NCBI RefSeq assembly: GCF_910591885.1
Contig: NW_025963558.1
Span: 1-64,000 of the forward strand
From: Bombus terrestris
Taxonomy: Eukaryota; Arthropoda; Insecta; Hymenoptera; Apidae
Direction: 5' to 3'
DNA length: 64,000 nucleotides
Shown here: one piece after another, positions 8,961-23,664 of the stretch
How the letters are laid out: each line of letters starts with the position of its first letter
Position numbering within the stretch: the first letter of the stretch is position 1
Notes under the pieces: generated by a model
The model's database searches: none
What the model was told of the DNA's origin: nothing
Seen by the model: only the letters and a program-made list of their open reading frames with translations
Program-made: the position numbers and the translations under genes

Positions 8961-11900
8961 ATGTAGTATTTCGTTTTAACGTACAACGTTATATAGAATT
9001 ACGATATAACGCACAACGTTATGTCGTATTACGTTGTAACTTATCATGTCATGTAGTATTACGTTATAACGTATGACGTTATGCAGTATTACGTTATTAC
9101 GAATAACGTTATATTGTGTAACTTTATAACGTATGACCTTATGTTGTATTACGTTATAACGTATAAAGACATGTAGTATTACGTTATAACGTATGACGTC
9201 ATGTGGTATTACGTTATTACGAATATCGTAATATTGTATTACTTTATGACGTATGACGTCATGTAGTATTACTATATGACGTATGACGTCATGTAGTATT
9301 AGGTTATAACGTATGAAGTTATGTATTATTACGATATAACGTATGACGTTAAGCAGTATTAGGTTATAACGTATGACGTTATGTAGTATTAGGTTATAAC
9401 GTATGGCGTTATGTAGTATTACGATATAACGTATGACGTTATGCAGTACTACGTTATAACGTATGACGTTATGTAGTGTTACGTTATAATGTATGACGTT
9501 ATGTAGCATTACGGTATTTCGAACAACGTTGTATTGTGTTACTTTATAACGTATGACGTTATGTAGTGTTACGTTATAACGTATGACGCCGTGTAGTATT
9601 ACGTTATAAGTATAACATTATGTAGTATCACGTTATAGCGTATGACGTCATGTAGTATTACGTTATTACGAATATCGTAATATTGTGTTACTTTATGACG
9701 TATGACGTCATGTAATATTGCTTTATGACGTATGACGTCATGTAGTATTTCCTTATAACGTATGACGTTATGTAGTATTACGATATAACGTATGACGTTA
9801 TGCAGTACTACGTTATAACGTATGACGTTATGTAGTGTTACGTTATAACGTATGACGTTATGTATTAGTACGATATAACGTATGACGTTATGCAGTATGA
9901 GGTTATAACGTATGACGTCATGTAGTTTTGCGTTATAACGTATGACGTCATGTAGTATTAGGTTATATCGTATGCCGTCATGTAGTATTACGTTATAACA
10001 TATGACGTCATGTAGTAATACGATATAACGTACAACGTTATATAGAATTACGATATAACGCACAACGTTATGTCGTATTACGTTATACCGTATGACGTTA
10101 TATTGTGTTACTTTATGACGTATGACGTCATGTAGTATTACTTTATGACGTATGCCGTAATGTAGTATTACGTTATAACATATGACGTCATGTAGTAATA
10201 CGATATAACGTACAACGTTATATAGAATTACGATATATCGCACAACGTTATGTCGTATTACGTTATAACGTATCATGTCATGTAGTATTACGTTATAACG
10301 AATGACGTTATGGAGTATTACGTTATAACGTATGACGCCATGTGGTATTACGTTATTACGAATAACGTTATATTATGTTACTTTATGACATATGACGTCA
10401 TGTAGTATTACTTTATGACGTATGACGTCATGTAGTATTACTTTATGACGTATGACGTCATGTAGTATTACTTTATGACGTATGACGTCATGTAGTATTA
10501 CTTTATGACGTATGACGTCATGTGGTATTACGTTATTACGAATAACGTTATATTATGTTACGTCATGTAGTATTACTTTGTGACGTATGACGTCATGTAG
10601 TATTACTTTATGACGTATGACGTCATGTAGTATTACTTTATGACGTATGACGTCATGTAGTATTTCGTTATAACGTATGACGTTATGCAGTATTACGATA
10701 TAACGTATGACGTTATGCGGTATTAGGTTATAACGTATGACGTTATGGAGTATTACGTTATAACGTATGACGTCATGTGGTATTACGTTATTACGAATAA
10801 CGTTATATTATGTTACGTCATGTAGTATTACTTTATCACGTATGACGTCATGTAGTATTACGTTATAACATATGACGTCATGTAGTAATACGATATAACG
10901 TACAACGTTATATAGAATTACGATATAACGCACAACGTTGTGTCGTATTACGTTATAACTTATCATGTCATGTAGTATTACGTTATAGCGTATGACGTCA
11001 TGTACTATTACGTTATTACGAATTTCGTAATATTGTGTTACTTTATGACGTATGACGTCATGTAGTATTACTTTATGACGTATGACGTCATGTAGTATTA
11101 CTTTATGACGTATGACGTCATGTAGTATTACGATATAACGTACAACGTTATATAGAATTACGATATAACGCACAACGTTATGTCGTATTACGTTATAACA
11201 TATCATGTCATGTAGTATTACGTTATAACGTATGACGTTATGTAGTATTACTTTATGACGTATGACGTCATGTAGTATTACTTTATGACGTATGACGTCA
11301 TGTAGTATTTCGTTTTAACGTACAACGTTATATAGAATTACGATATAACGCACAACGTTATGTCGTATTACGTTGTAACTTATCATGTCATGTAGTATTA
11401 CGTTATAACGTATGACGTTATGCAGTATTACGTTATTACGAATAACGTTATATTGTGTAACTTTATAACGTATGACCTTATGTTGTATTACGTTATAACG
11501 TATAAAGACATGTAGTATTACGTTGTAACGTATGACGTCATGTAGTATTACTATATGACGTATGACGTCATGTAGTATTACTATATGACGTATGACGTCA
11601 TGTAGTATTAGGTTATAACGTATGAAGTTATGTATTATTACGATATAACGTATGACGTTAAGCAGTATTAGGTTTTAACGTATGACGTTATGTAGTATTA
11701 GGTTATAACGTATGGCGTTATGTAGTATTACGATATAACGTATGACGTTATGCAGTACTACGTTATAACGTATGACGTTATGTAGTGTTACGTTATAATG
11801 TATGACGTTATGTAGCATTACGGTATTTCGAACAACGTTGTATTGTGTTACTATATAACGTATGACGTTATGTAGTGTTACGTTATAACGTATGACGCCG

Positions 11901-12899
11901 TGTAGTATTACGTTATAAGTATAACATTATGTAGTATCACGTTATAGCGTATGACGTCATGTAGTATTACGTTATTACGAATATCGTAATATTGTGTTAC
12001 TTTATGACGTATGACGTCATGTAATATTGCTTTATGACGTATGACGTCATGTAGTATTTCCTTATAACGTATGACGTTATGTAGTATTACGATATAACGT
12101 AGGACGTTATGCAGTACTACGTTATAACGTATGACGTTATGTAGTGTTACGTTATAACGTATGACGTTATGTATTAGTACGATATAACGTATGACGTTAT
12201 GCAGTATGAGGTTATAACGTATGACGTCATGTAGTTTTGCGTTATAACGTATGACGTCATGTAGTATTAGGTTATAACGTATGCCGTCATGTAGTATTAC
12301 GTTATAACATATGACGTCATGTAGTAATACGATATAACGTACAACGTTATATAGAATTACGATATAACGCACAACGTTATGTCGTATTACGTTATAACGT
12401 ATCATGTCATGTAGTATTACGTTATTACGAATAACGTTATATTGTGTTACCTTATAACGTGTGACCTTTTGTTGTATTACGTTATAACGTATAAAGACAT
12501 GTAGTATTACGTTGTAACGTATGACGTCATGTAGTATTACTTTATGACGTATGACGTCATGTAGTATTATGCTATAACATATGCCGTCATGTAGTAGTAC
12601 GTTATAACATATGACGTCATGTAATATTACGATATAACGTACAGCGTTATATAGAATTACGATATAACGCACAACGTTATGTCGTATTACGTTATACCGT
12701 ATGACGTTATATTGTGTTACTTTATGACGTATGACGTCATGTAGTATTACTTTATGACGTATGCCGTAATGTAGTATTACGTTATAACATATGACGTCAT
12801 GTAGTAATACGATATAACGTACAACGTTATATAGAATTACGATATATCGCACAACGTTATGTCGTATTACGTTATAACGTATCATGTCATGTAGTATTA
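8961..12899 (+). repeat. Class I block with two modules (29-mers at 9600 and 11909)
   Basis: Two class I modules separated by a class II-like piece (10557-11220: two 15-bp junctions 255 bp apart, GTTGTGTCG and GAATTTCG). The module at 9600 is shorter than usual: after the first K-C-D it goes straight to the ATACCGTATGACG monomer, skipping E-J-F. The same shortened module is seen at 48127. Confidence 0.83.
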
Positions 12900-12980
12900 C
12901 GTTATAACGAATGACGTTATGGAGTATTACGTTATAACGTATGACGCCATGTGGTATTACGTTATTACGAATAACGTTAT
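9560..12980 (+). repeat. Long-range class I segment, left member
   Basis: Matches about 48090-51600 at offsets 38527, 38557 and 38617, stepping by one and then two monomers. Both members have the shortened module, the class II-like insert and then a full module. They differ around 11520-11600, where this copy lacks about 60 bp of type E/G sequence. Confidence 0.83.
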
Positions 12981-13556
12981 ATTATGTTACTTTATGACAT
13001 ATGACGTCATGTAGTATTACTTTATGACGTATGACGTCATGTAGTATTACTTTATGACGTATGGAGTCATGTAGTATTACTTTATGACGTATGACGTCAT
13101 GTAGTATTACTTTATGACGTATGACGTCATGTAGTATTATGTTATAACATATGCCGTCATGTAGTATTACGTTAAAACATATGACGTCATGTAGTATTAC
13201 GATATAACGTACAGCGTTATATAGAATTACGATATAACGCACAACGTTATGTCGTATTACGTTATACCGTATGACGTTATATTGTGTTACTTTATGACGT
13301 ATGACGTCATGTAGTATTACTTTATGACGTATGACGTCATGTAGTATTATGTTATAACGTATGACGTCATGTAGTATTACGTTATAACATATGACGTCAT
13401 GTAGTAATACGATATAACGTACAACGTTATATAGAATTACGATATAACGCACAACGTTGTGTCGTATTACGTTATAACTTATCATGTCATGTAGTATTAC
13501 GTTATAGCGTATGACGTCATGTACTATTACGTTATTACGAATTTCGTAATATTGTG

Positions 13557-16285
13557 TTACTTTATGACGTATGACGTCATGTAGTATTACTTTATGACGT
13601 ATGACGTCATGTAGTATTACTTTATGACGTATGACGTCATGTAGTATTACTTTATGACGTATGACGTCATGTAGTATTTCGTTATAACGTATGACGTTAT
13701 GCAGTATTACGATATAACGTATGACGTTATGCGGTATTAGGTTATAACGTATGACGTTATGGAGTATTACGTTATAACGTATGACGTCATGTGGTATTAC
13801 GTTATTACGAATAACGTTATATTATGTTACGTCATGTAGTATTACTTTATGACGTGTGACGTCATGTAGTATTACTTTGTGACGTATGACGTCATGTTGT
13901 ATTACTTTATGACGTATGACGTCATGTAGTATTACTTTATGACGTATGACGTCATGTAGTTTTTCGTTATAACGTATGACGTTATGCAGTATTACGATAT
14001 AACGTATGACGTTATGCGGTATTAGGTTATAACGTATGACGTTATGGAGTATTACGTTATAACGTATGACGTCATGTGGTATTACGTTATTACGAATAAC
14101 GTTATATTATGTTACGTCATGTAGTATTATTTTATCACGTATGACGTCATGTAGTATTACTTTATGACGTATGACGTCATGTAGTATTACTTTATGACGT
14201 ATGACGTCATGTAGTATTACTTTATGACGTATGACGTCATGTAGTATTACTTTATGACGTATGACGTCATGTAGTATTACTTTATGACGTATGACGTCAT
14301 GTAGTATTTCGTTATAACGTATGACGTTATGCAGTATTACGATATAACGTATGACGTTATGCAGTATTAGGTTATAACGTATGACGTCATGTAGTATTAC
14401 TTTATGACGTATGACGTCATTTAGTATTACTTTATGACGTATGACGTCATGTAGTATTTCGTTTTAACGTACAACGTTATATATAATTACGATATAACGC
14501 ACAACGTTATGTCGTATTACGTTGTAACTTATCATGTCATGTAGTATTACGTTATAACGTATGACGTCATGTGGTATTACGTTATTACGAATATCGTAAT
14601 ATTGTATTACTTTATGATGTATGACGTCATGTAGTATTACTATATGACGTATGACGTCATGTAGTATTACTATATGACGTATGACGTCATGTAGTATTAG
14701 GTTATAACGTATGAAGTTATGTATTATTACGATATAACGTATGACGTTAAGCAGTATTAGGTTATAACGTATGACGTTATGTAGTATTAGGTTATAACGT
14801 ATGGCGTTATGTAGTATTACGATATAACGTATGACGTTATGCAGTACTACGTTATAACGTATGACGTTATGTAGTGTTACGTTATAATGTATGACGTTAT
14901 GTAGCATTACGGTATTTCGAACAACGTTGTATTGTGTTACTTTATAACGTATGACGTTATGTAGTGTTACGTTATAACGTATGACGCCGTGTAGTATTAC
15001 GTTATAAGTATAACATTATGTAGTATCACGTTATAGCGTATGACGTCATGTAGTATTACGTTATTACGAATATCGTAATATTGTGTTACTTTATGACGTA
15101 TGACGTCATGTAATATTGCTTTATGGCGTATGACGTCATGTAGTATTTCCTTATAACGTATGACGTTATGTAGTATTACGATATAACGTATGACGTTATG
15201 CAGTACTACGTTATAACGTATGACGTTATGTAGTGTTACGTTATAACGTATGACGTTATGTATTAGTACGATATAACGTATGACGTTATGCAGTATGAGG
15301 TTATAACGTATGACGTCATGTAGTTTTGCGTTATAACGTATGACGTCATGTAGTATTAGGTTATAACGTATGCCGTTATGTAGTATTACGTTATAACATA
15401 TGACTTCATGTAGTAATACGATATAACGTACAACGTTATATAGAATTACGATATAACGCACAACGTTATGTCGTATTACGTTATAACGTATCATGTCATG
15501 TAGTATTACGTTATTACGAATAACGTTATATTGTGTTACCTTATAACGTGTGACCTTTTGTTGTATTACGTTATAACGTATAAAGACATGTAGTATTACG
15601 TTGTAACGTATGACGTCATGTAGTATTACTTTATGACGTATGACGTCATGTAGTATTATGTTATAACATATGCCGTCATGTAGTGTTACGTTATAACATA
15701 TGACGTCATGTAATATTACGATATAACGTACAGCGTTATATAGAATTACGATATAACGCACAACGTTATGTCGTATTACGTTATACCGTATGACGTTATA
15801 TTGTGTTACTTTTTGACGTATGACGTCATGTAGTATTACTTTATGACGTATGCCGTCATGTAGTATTACGTTATAATATATGACGTCATGTAGTAATACG
15901 ATATAACGTACAACGTTATATAGAATTACGATATAACGCACAACGTTATGTCGTATTACGTTATAACGTATCATGTCATGTAGTATTACGTTATAACGAA
16001 TGACGTTATGGAGTATTACGTTATAACGTATGACGCCATGTGGTATTACGTTATTACGAATAACGTTATATTATGTTACTTTATGACATATGACGTCATG
16101 TAGTATTACTTTATGACGTATGACGTCATGTAGTATTACTTTATGACGTATGACGTCATGTAGTATTACTTTATGACGTATGACGTCATGTAGTATTACT
16201 TTATGACGTATGACGTCATGTAGCATTACTTTATGACGTATGACGTCATGTAGTATTACTTTATGACGTATGACGTCATGTAGTA
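13557..16285 (+). repeat. Nested 2729-bp tandem duplication, unit 1
   Basis: Matches +2729 from about 13557 to 16471. Length is 91x30-1, with one 29-mer and two 15-bp junctions. Its private ACTTTTTGACG (near 15811) is also in the matching unit of the second 7258-bp copy (near 23069), but not in unit 2 (18538) or its copy (25796). Confidence 0.93.
14158..14307 (+). repeat. Type A run, 5 monomers (four homologous copies)
   Basis: Identical runs of five A monomers lie here and at 16887-17036, 21416-21565 and 24145-24294, as expected from the nested 2729-bp and 7258-bp duplications. The copy at 24 kb has a neighbouring variant ACTTCATG that the others lack. Confidence 0.9.
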
Positions 16286-16406
16286 TTACTTTATGACGTA
16301 TGACGTCATGTAGTATTACTTTATGACGTATGACGTCATGTAGTATTACTTTATGACGTATGACGTCATGTAGTATTACTTTATGACGTATGACGTCATG
16401 TAGTAT
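16077..16406 (+). repeat. Type A run, 11 monomers
   Basis: Eleven A monomers: the first has ACATATGACG and the fifth ends GTAGCAT. Lies within the 2729-bp repeat, with equal-length copies at 18806, 23335 and 26064. Confidence 0.93.
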
Positions 16407-19014
16407 TTCGTTATAACGTATGACGTTATGCAGTATTACGATATAACGTATGACGTTATGCGGTATTAGGTTATAACGTATGACGTTATGGAGTATTACG
16501 TTATAACGTATGACGTCATGTGGTATTACGTTATTACGAATAACGTTATATTATGTTACGTCATGTAGTATTACTTTATGACGTGTGACGTCATGTAGTA
16601 TTACTTTGTGACGTATGACGTCATGTTGTATTACTTTATGACGTATGACGTCATGTAGTATTACTTTATGACGTATGACGTCATGTAGTTTTTCGTTATA
16701 ACGTATGACGTTATGCAGTATTACGATATAACGTATGACGTTATGCGGTATTAGGTTATAACGTATGACGTTATGGAGTATTACGTTATAACGTATGACG
16801 TCATGTGGTATTACGTTATTACGAATAACGTTATATTATGTTACGTCATGTAGTATTATTTTATCACGTATGACGTCATGTAGTATTACTTTATGACGTA
16901 TGACGTCATGTAGTATTACTTTATGACGTATGACGTCATGTAGTATTACTTTATGACGTATGACGTCATGTAGTATTACTTTATGACGTATGACGTCATG
17001 TAGTATTACTTTATGACGTATGACGTCATGTAGTATTTCGTTATAACGTATGACGTTATGCAGTATTACGATATAACGTATGACGTTATGCAGTATTAGG
17101 TTATAACGTATGACGTCATGTAGTATTACTTTATGACGTATGACGTCATTTAGTATTACTTTATGACGTATGACGTCATGTAGTATTCCGTTTTAACGTA
17201 CAACGTTATATATAATTACGATATAACGCACAACGTTATGTCGTATTACGTTGTAACTTATCATGTCATGTAGTATTACGTTATAACGTATGACGTCATG
17301 TGGTATTACGTTATTACGAATATCGTAATATTGTATTACTTTATGATGTATGACGTCATGTAGTATTACTATATGACGTATGACGTCATGTAGTATTACT
17401 ATATGACGTATGACGTCATGTAGTATTAGGTTATAACGTATGAAGTTATGTATTATTACGATATAACGTATGACGTTAAGCAGTATTAGGTTATAACGTA
17501 TGACGTTATGTAGTATTAGGTTATAACGTATGGCGTTATGTAGTATTACGATATAACGTATGACGTTATGCAGTACTACGTTATAACGTATGACGTTATG
17601 TAGTGTTACGTTATAATGTATGACGTTATGTAGCATTACGGTATTTCGAACAACGTTGTATTGTGTTACTTTATAACGTATGACGTTATGTAGTGTTACG
17701 TTATAACGTATGACGCCGTGTAGTATTACGTTATAAGTATAACATTATGTAGTATCACGTTATAGCGTATGACGTCATGTAGTATTACGTTATTACGAAT
17801 ATCGTAATATTGTGTTACTTTATGACGTATGACGTCATGTAATATTGCTTTATGGCGTATGACGTCATGTAGTATTTCCTTATAACGTATGACGTTATGT
17901 AGTATTACGATATAACGTATGACGTTATGCAGTACTACGGTATAACGTATGACGTTATGTAGTGTTACGTTATAACGTATGACGTTATGTATTAGTACGA
18001 TATAACGTATGACGTTATGCAGTATGAGGTTATAACGTATGACGTCATGTAGTTTTGCGTTATAACGTATGACGTCATGTAGTATTAGGTTATAACGTAT
18101 GCCGTTATGTAGTATTACGTTATAACATATGACTTCATGTAGTAATACGATATAACGTACAACGTTATATAGAATTACGATATAACGCACAACGTTATGT
18201 CGTATTACGTTATAACGTATCATGTCATGTAGTATTACGTTATTACGAATAACGTTATATTGTGTTACCTTATAACGTGTGACCTTTTGTTGTATTACGT
18301 TCTAACGTATAAAGACATGTAGTATTACGTTGTAACGTATGACGTCATGTAGTATTACTTTATGACGTATGACGTCATGTAGTATTATGTTATAACATAT
18401 GCCGTCATGTAGTGTTACGTTATAACATATGACGTCATGTAATATTACGATATAACGTACAGCGTTATATAGAATTACGATATAACGCACAACGTTATGT
18501 CGTATTACGTTATACCGTATGACGTTATATTGTGTTACTTTATGACGTATGACGTCATGTAGTATTACTTTATGACGTATGCCGTCATGTAGTATTACGT
18601 TATAATATATGACGTCATGTAGTAATACGATATAACGTACAACGTTATATAGAATTACGATATAACGCACAACGTTATGTCGTATTACGTTATAACGTAT
18701 CATGTCATGTAGTATTACGTTATAACGAATGACGTTATGGAGTATTACGTTATAACGTATGACGCCATGTGGTATTACGTTATTACGAATAACGTTATAT
18801 TATGTTACTTTATGACATATGACGTCATGTAGTATTACTTTATGACGTATGACGTCATGTAGTATTACTTTATGACGTATGACGTCATGTAGTATTACTT
18901 TATGACGTATGACGTCATGTAGTATTACTTTATGACGTATGACGTCATGTAGCATTACTTTATGACGTATGACGTCATGTAGTATTACTTTATGACGTAT
19001 GACGTCATGTAGTA
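16286..19014 (+). repeat. Nested 2729-bp tandem duplication, unit 2
   Basis: Second 2729-bp unit; similarity to unit 1 continues about 185 bp further, to 19200, as expected for an out-of-register exchange. It carries ACTTTATGACG where unit 1 has ACTTTTTGACG. Copies of both units lie 7258 bp downstream (about 20815-26272). Confidence 0.93.
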
Positions 19015-19135
19015 TTACTTTATGACGTATGACGTCATGTAGTATTACTTTATGACGTATGACGTCATGTAGTATTACTTTATGACGTATGACGTCATGT
19101 AGTATTACTTTATGACGTATGACGTCATGTAGTAT
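18806..19135 (+). repeat. Type A run, 11 monomers
   Basis: Copy of the 16077 run at +2729, same length and same GTAGCAT variant position. Confidence 0.93.
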
Positions 19136-22100
19136 TTCGTTATAACGTATGACGTTATGCAGTATTACGATATAACGTATGACGTTATGCAGTATTAGGT
19201 TATAACGTATGACGTCATGTAGTATTACTTTATGACGTATGACGTCATGTAGTATTACTTTATGACGTATGACGTCATGTAGTATTTCGTTTTAACGTAC
19301 AACGTTATATAGAATTACGATATAACGCACAACGTTATGTCGTATTACGTTGTAACTTATCATGTCATGTAGTATTACGTTATAACGTATGACGTTATGC
19401 AGTATTACGTTATTACGAATAACGTTATATTGTGTAACTTTATAACGTATGACCTTATGTTGTATTACGTTATAACGTATAAAGACATGTAGTATTACGT
19501 TATAACGTATGACGTCATGTGGTATTACGTTATTACGAATATCGTAATATTGTATTACTTTATGACGTATGACGTCATGTAGTATTACTATATGACGTAT
19601 GACGTCATGTAGTATTAGGTTATAACGTATGAAGTTATGTATTATTACGATATAACGTATGACGTTAAGCAGTATTAGGTTATAACGTATGACGTTATGT
19701 AGTATTAGGTTATAACGTATGGCGTTATGTAGTATTACGATATAACGTATGACGTTATGCAGTACTACGTTATAACGTATGACGTTATGTAGTGTTACGT
19801 TATAATGTATGACGTTATGTAGTATTACGTTATTACGAATATCGTAATATTGTGTTACTTTATGACGTATGACGTCATGTAATTTTGCTTTATGACATAT
19901 GACGTCATGTAGTATTACTTTATGACGTATGACGTCATGTAGTATTACTTTATGACGTATGACGTCATGTAGTATTACTTTACGACGTATGACGTCATGT
20001 AGTATTACTTTATGACGTATGACGTTATGTAGTGTTACGTTATAACGTATGACGTTATGTATTAGTACGATATAACGTATGACGTTATGCAGTATGAGGT
20101 TATAACGTATGACGTCATGTAGTTTTGCGTTATAACGTATGACGTCATGTAGTATTACGTTATAACGAATGACGTTATGGAGTATTACGTTATAACGTAT
20201 GACGCCATGTGGTATTACGTTATTACGAATAACGTTATATTATGTTACTTTATGACATATGACGTCATGTAGTATTACTTTATGACGTATGACGTCATGT
20301 AGTATTACTTTATGACGTATGGAGTCATGTAGTATTACTTTATGACGTATGACGTCATGTAGTATTACTTTATGACGTATGACGTCATGTAGTATTATGT
20401 TATAACATATGCCGTCATGTAGTATTACGTTAAAACATATGACGTCATGTAGTATTACGATATAACGTACAGCGTTATATAGAATTACGATATAACGCAC
20501 AACGTTATGTCGTATTACGTTATACCGTATGACGTTATATTGTGTTACTTTATGACGTATGACGTCATGTAGTATTACTTTATGACGTATGACGTCATGT
20601 AGTATTATGTTATAACGTATGACGTCATGTAGTATTACGTTATAACATATGACGTCATGTAGTAATACGATATAACGTACAACGTTATATAGAATTACGA
20701 TATAACGCACAACGTTGTGTCGTATTACGTTATAACTTATCATGTCATGTAGTATTACGTTATAGCGTATGACGTCATGTACTATTACGTTATTACGAAT
20801 TTCGTAATATTGTGTTACTTTATGACGTATGACGTCATGTAGTATTACTTTATGACGTATGACGTCATGTAGTATTACTTTATGACGTATGACGTCATGT
20901 AGTATTACTTTATGACGTATGACGTCATGTAGTATTTCGTTATAACGTATGACGTTATGCAGTATTACGATATAACGTATGACGTTATGCGGTATTAGGT
21001 TATAACGTATGACGTTATGGAGTATTACGTTATAACGTATGACGTCATGTGGTATTACGTTATTACGAATAACGTTATATTATGTTACGTCATGTAGTAT
21101 TACTTTATGACGTGTGACGTCATGTAGTATTACTTTGTGACGTATGACGTCATGTTGTATTACTTTATGACGTATGACGTCATGTAGTATTACTTTATGA
21201 CGTATGACGTCATGTAGTTTTTCGTTATAACGTATGACGTTATGCAGTATTACGATATAACGTATGACGTTATGCGGTATTAGGTTATAACGTATGACGT
21301 TATGGAGTATTACGTTATAACGTATGACGTCATGTGGTATTACGTTATTACGAATAACGTTATATTATGTTACGTCATGTAGTATTATTTTATCACGTAT
21401 GACGTCATGTAGTATTACTTTATGACGTATGACGTCATGTAGTATTACTTTATGACGTATGACGTCATGTAGTATTACTTTATGACGTATGACGTCATGT
21501 AGTATTACTTTATGACGTATGACGTCATGTAGTATTACTTTATGACGTATGACGTCATGTAGTATTTCGTTATAACGTATGACGTTATGCAGTATTACGA
21601 TATAACGTATGACGTTATGCAGTATTAGGTTATAACGTATGACGTCATGTAGTATTACTTTATGACGTATGACGTCATTTAGTATTACTTTATGACGTAT
21701 GACGTCATGTAGTATTTCGTTTTAACGTACAACGTTATATATAATTACGATATAACGCACAACGTTATGTCGTATTACGTTGTAACTTATCATGTCATGT
21801 AGTATTACGTTATAACGTATGACGTCATGTGGTATTACGTTATTACGAATATCGTAATATTGTATTACTTTATGATGTATGACGTCATGTAGTATTACTA
21901 TATGACGTATGACGTCATGTAGTATTACTATATGACGTATGACGTCATGTAGTATTAGGTTATAACGTATGAAGTTATGTATTATTACGATATAACGTAT
22001 GACGTTAAGCAGTATTAGGTTATAACGTATGACGTTATGTAGTATTAGGTTATAACGTATGGCGTTATGTAGTATTACGATATAACGTATGACGTTATGC

Positions 22101-23334
22101 AGTACTACGTTATAACGTATGACGTTATGTAGTGTTACGTTATAATGTATGACGTTATGTAGCATTACGGTATTTCGAACAACGTTGTATTGTGTTACTT
22201 TATAACGTATGACGTTATGTAGTGTTACGTTATAACGTATGACGCCGTGTAGTATTACGTTATAAGTATAACATTATGTAGTATCACGTTATAGCGTATG
22301 ACGTCATGTAGTATTACGTTATTACGAATATCGTAATATTGTGTTACTTTATGACGTATGACGTCATGTAATATTGCTTTATGGCGTATGACGTCATGTA
22401 GTATTTCCTTATAACGTATGACGTTATGTAGTATTACGATATAACGTATGACGTTATGCAGTACTACGTTATAACGTATGACGTTATGTAGTGTTACGTT
22501 ATAACGTATGACGTTATGTATTAGTACGATATAACGTATGACGTTATGCAGTATGAGGTTATAACGTATGACGTCATGTAGTTTTGCGTTATAACGTATG
22601 ACGTCATGTAGTATTAGGTTATAACGTATGCCGTTATGTAGTATTACGTTATAACATATGACTTCATGTAGTAATACGATATAACGTACAACGTTATATA
22701 GAATTACGATATAACGCACAACGTTATGTCGTATTACGTTATAACGTATCATGTCATGTAGTATTACGTTATTACGAATAACGTTATATTGTGTTACCTT
22801 ATAACGTGTGACCTTTTGTTGTATTACGTTATAACGTATAAAGACATGTAGTATTACGTTGTAACGTATGACGTCATGTAGTATTACTTTATGACGTATG
22901 ACGTCATGTAGTATTATGTTATAACATATGCCGTCATGTAGTGTTACGTTATAACATATGACGTCATGTAATATTACGATATAACGTACAGCGTTATATA
23001 GAATTACGATATAACGCACAACGTTATGTCGTATTACGTTATACCGTATGACGTTATATTGTGTTACTTTTTGACGTATGACGTCATGTAGTATTACTTT
23101 ATGACGTATGCCGTCATGTAGTATTACGTTATAATATATGACGTCATGTAGTAATACGATATAACGTACAACGTTATATAGAATTACGATATAACGCACA
23201 ACGTTATGTCGTATTACGTTATAACGTATCATGTCATGTAGTATTACGTTATAACGAATGACGTTATGGAGTATTACGTTATAACGTATGACGCCATGTG
23301 GTATTACGTTATTACGAATAACGTTATATTATGT

Positions 23335-23664
23335 TACTTTATGACATATGACGTCATGTAGTATTACTTTATGACGTATGACGTCATGTAGTATTACTTT
23401 ATGACGTATGACGTCATGTAGTATTACTTTATGACGTATGACGTCATGTAGTATTACTTTATGACGTATGACGTCATGTAGCATTACTTTATGACGTATG
23501 ACGTCATGTAGTATTACTTTATGACGTATGACGTCATGTAGTATTACTTTATGACGTATGACGTCATGTAGTATTACTTTATGACGTATGACGTCATGTA
23601 GTATTACTTTATGACGTATGACGTCATGTAGTATTACTTTATGACGTATGACGTCATGTAGTAT
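23335..23664 (+). repeat. Type A run, 11 monomers
   Basis: Copy of the 16077 run at +7258, with no length change between the two 7258-bp units. Confidence 0.93.

Larger units (their letters stand above)
12900..20157 (+). repeat. 7258-bp tandem duplication, copy 1
   Basis: Positions here match those 7258 bp downstream base for base apart from about seven substitutions noticed by eye (near 16483, 16873, 17188, 17935, 17940, 18302 and 19982). The left limit lies within 12868-12890 and the right limit at 20157, where TATTACG meets TATTAGG in copy 2. The length is 242x30-2; two 29-mers and four 15-bp junctions account for the deficit. The unit itself holds a nested 2729-bp duplication. Confidence 0.95.
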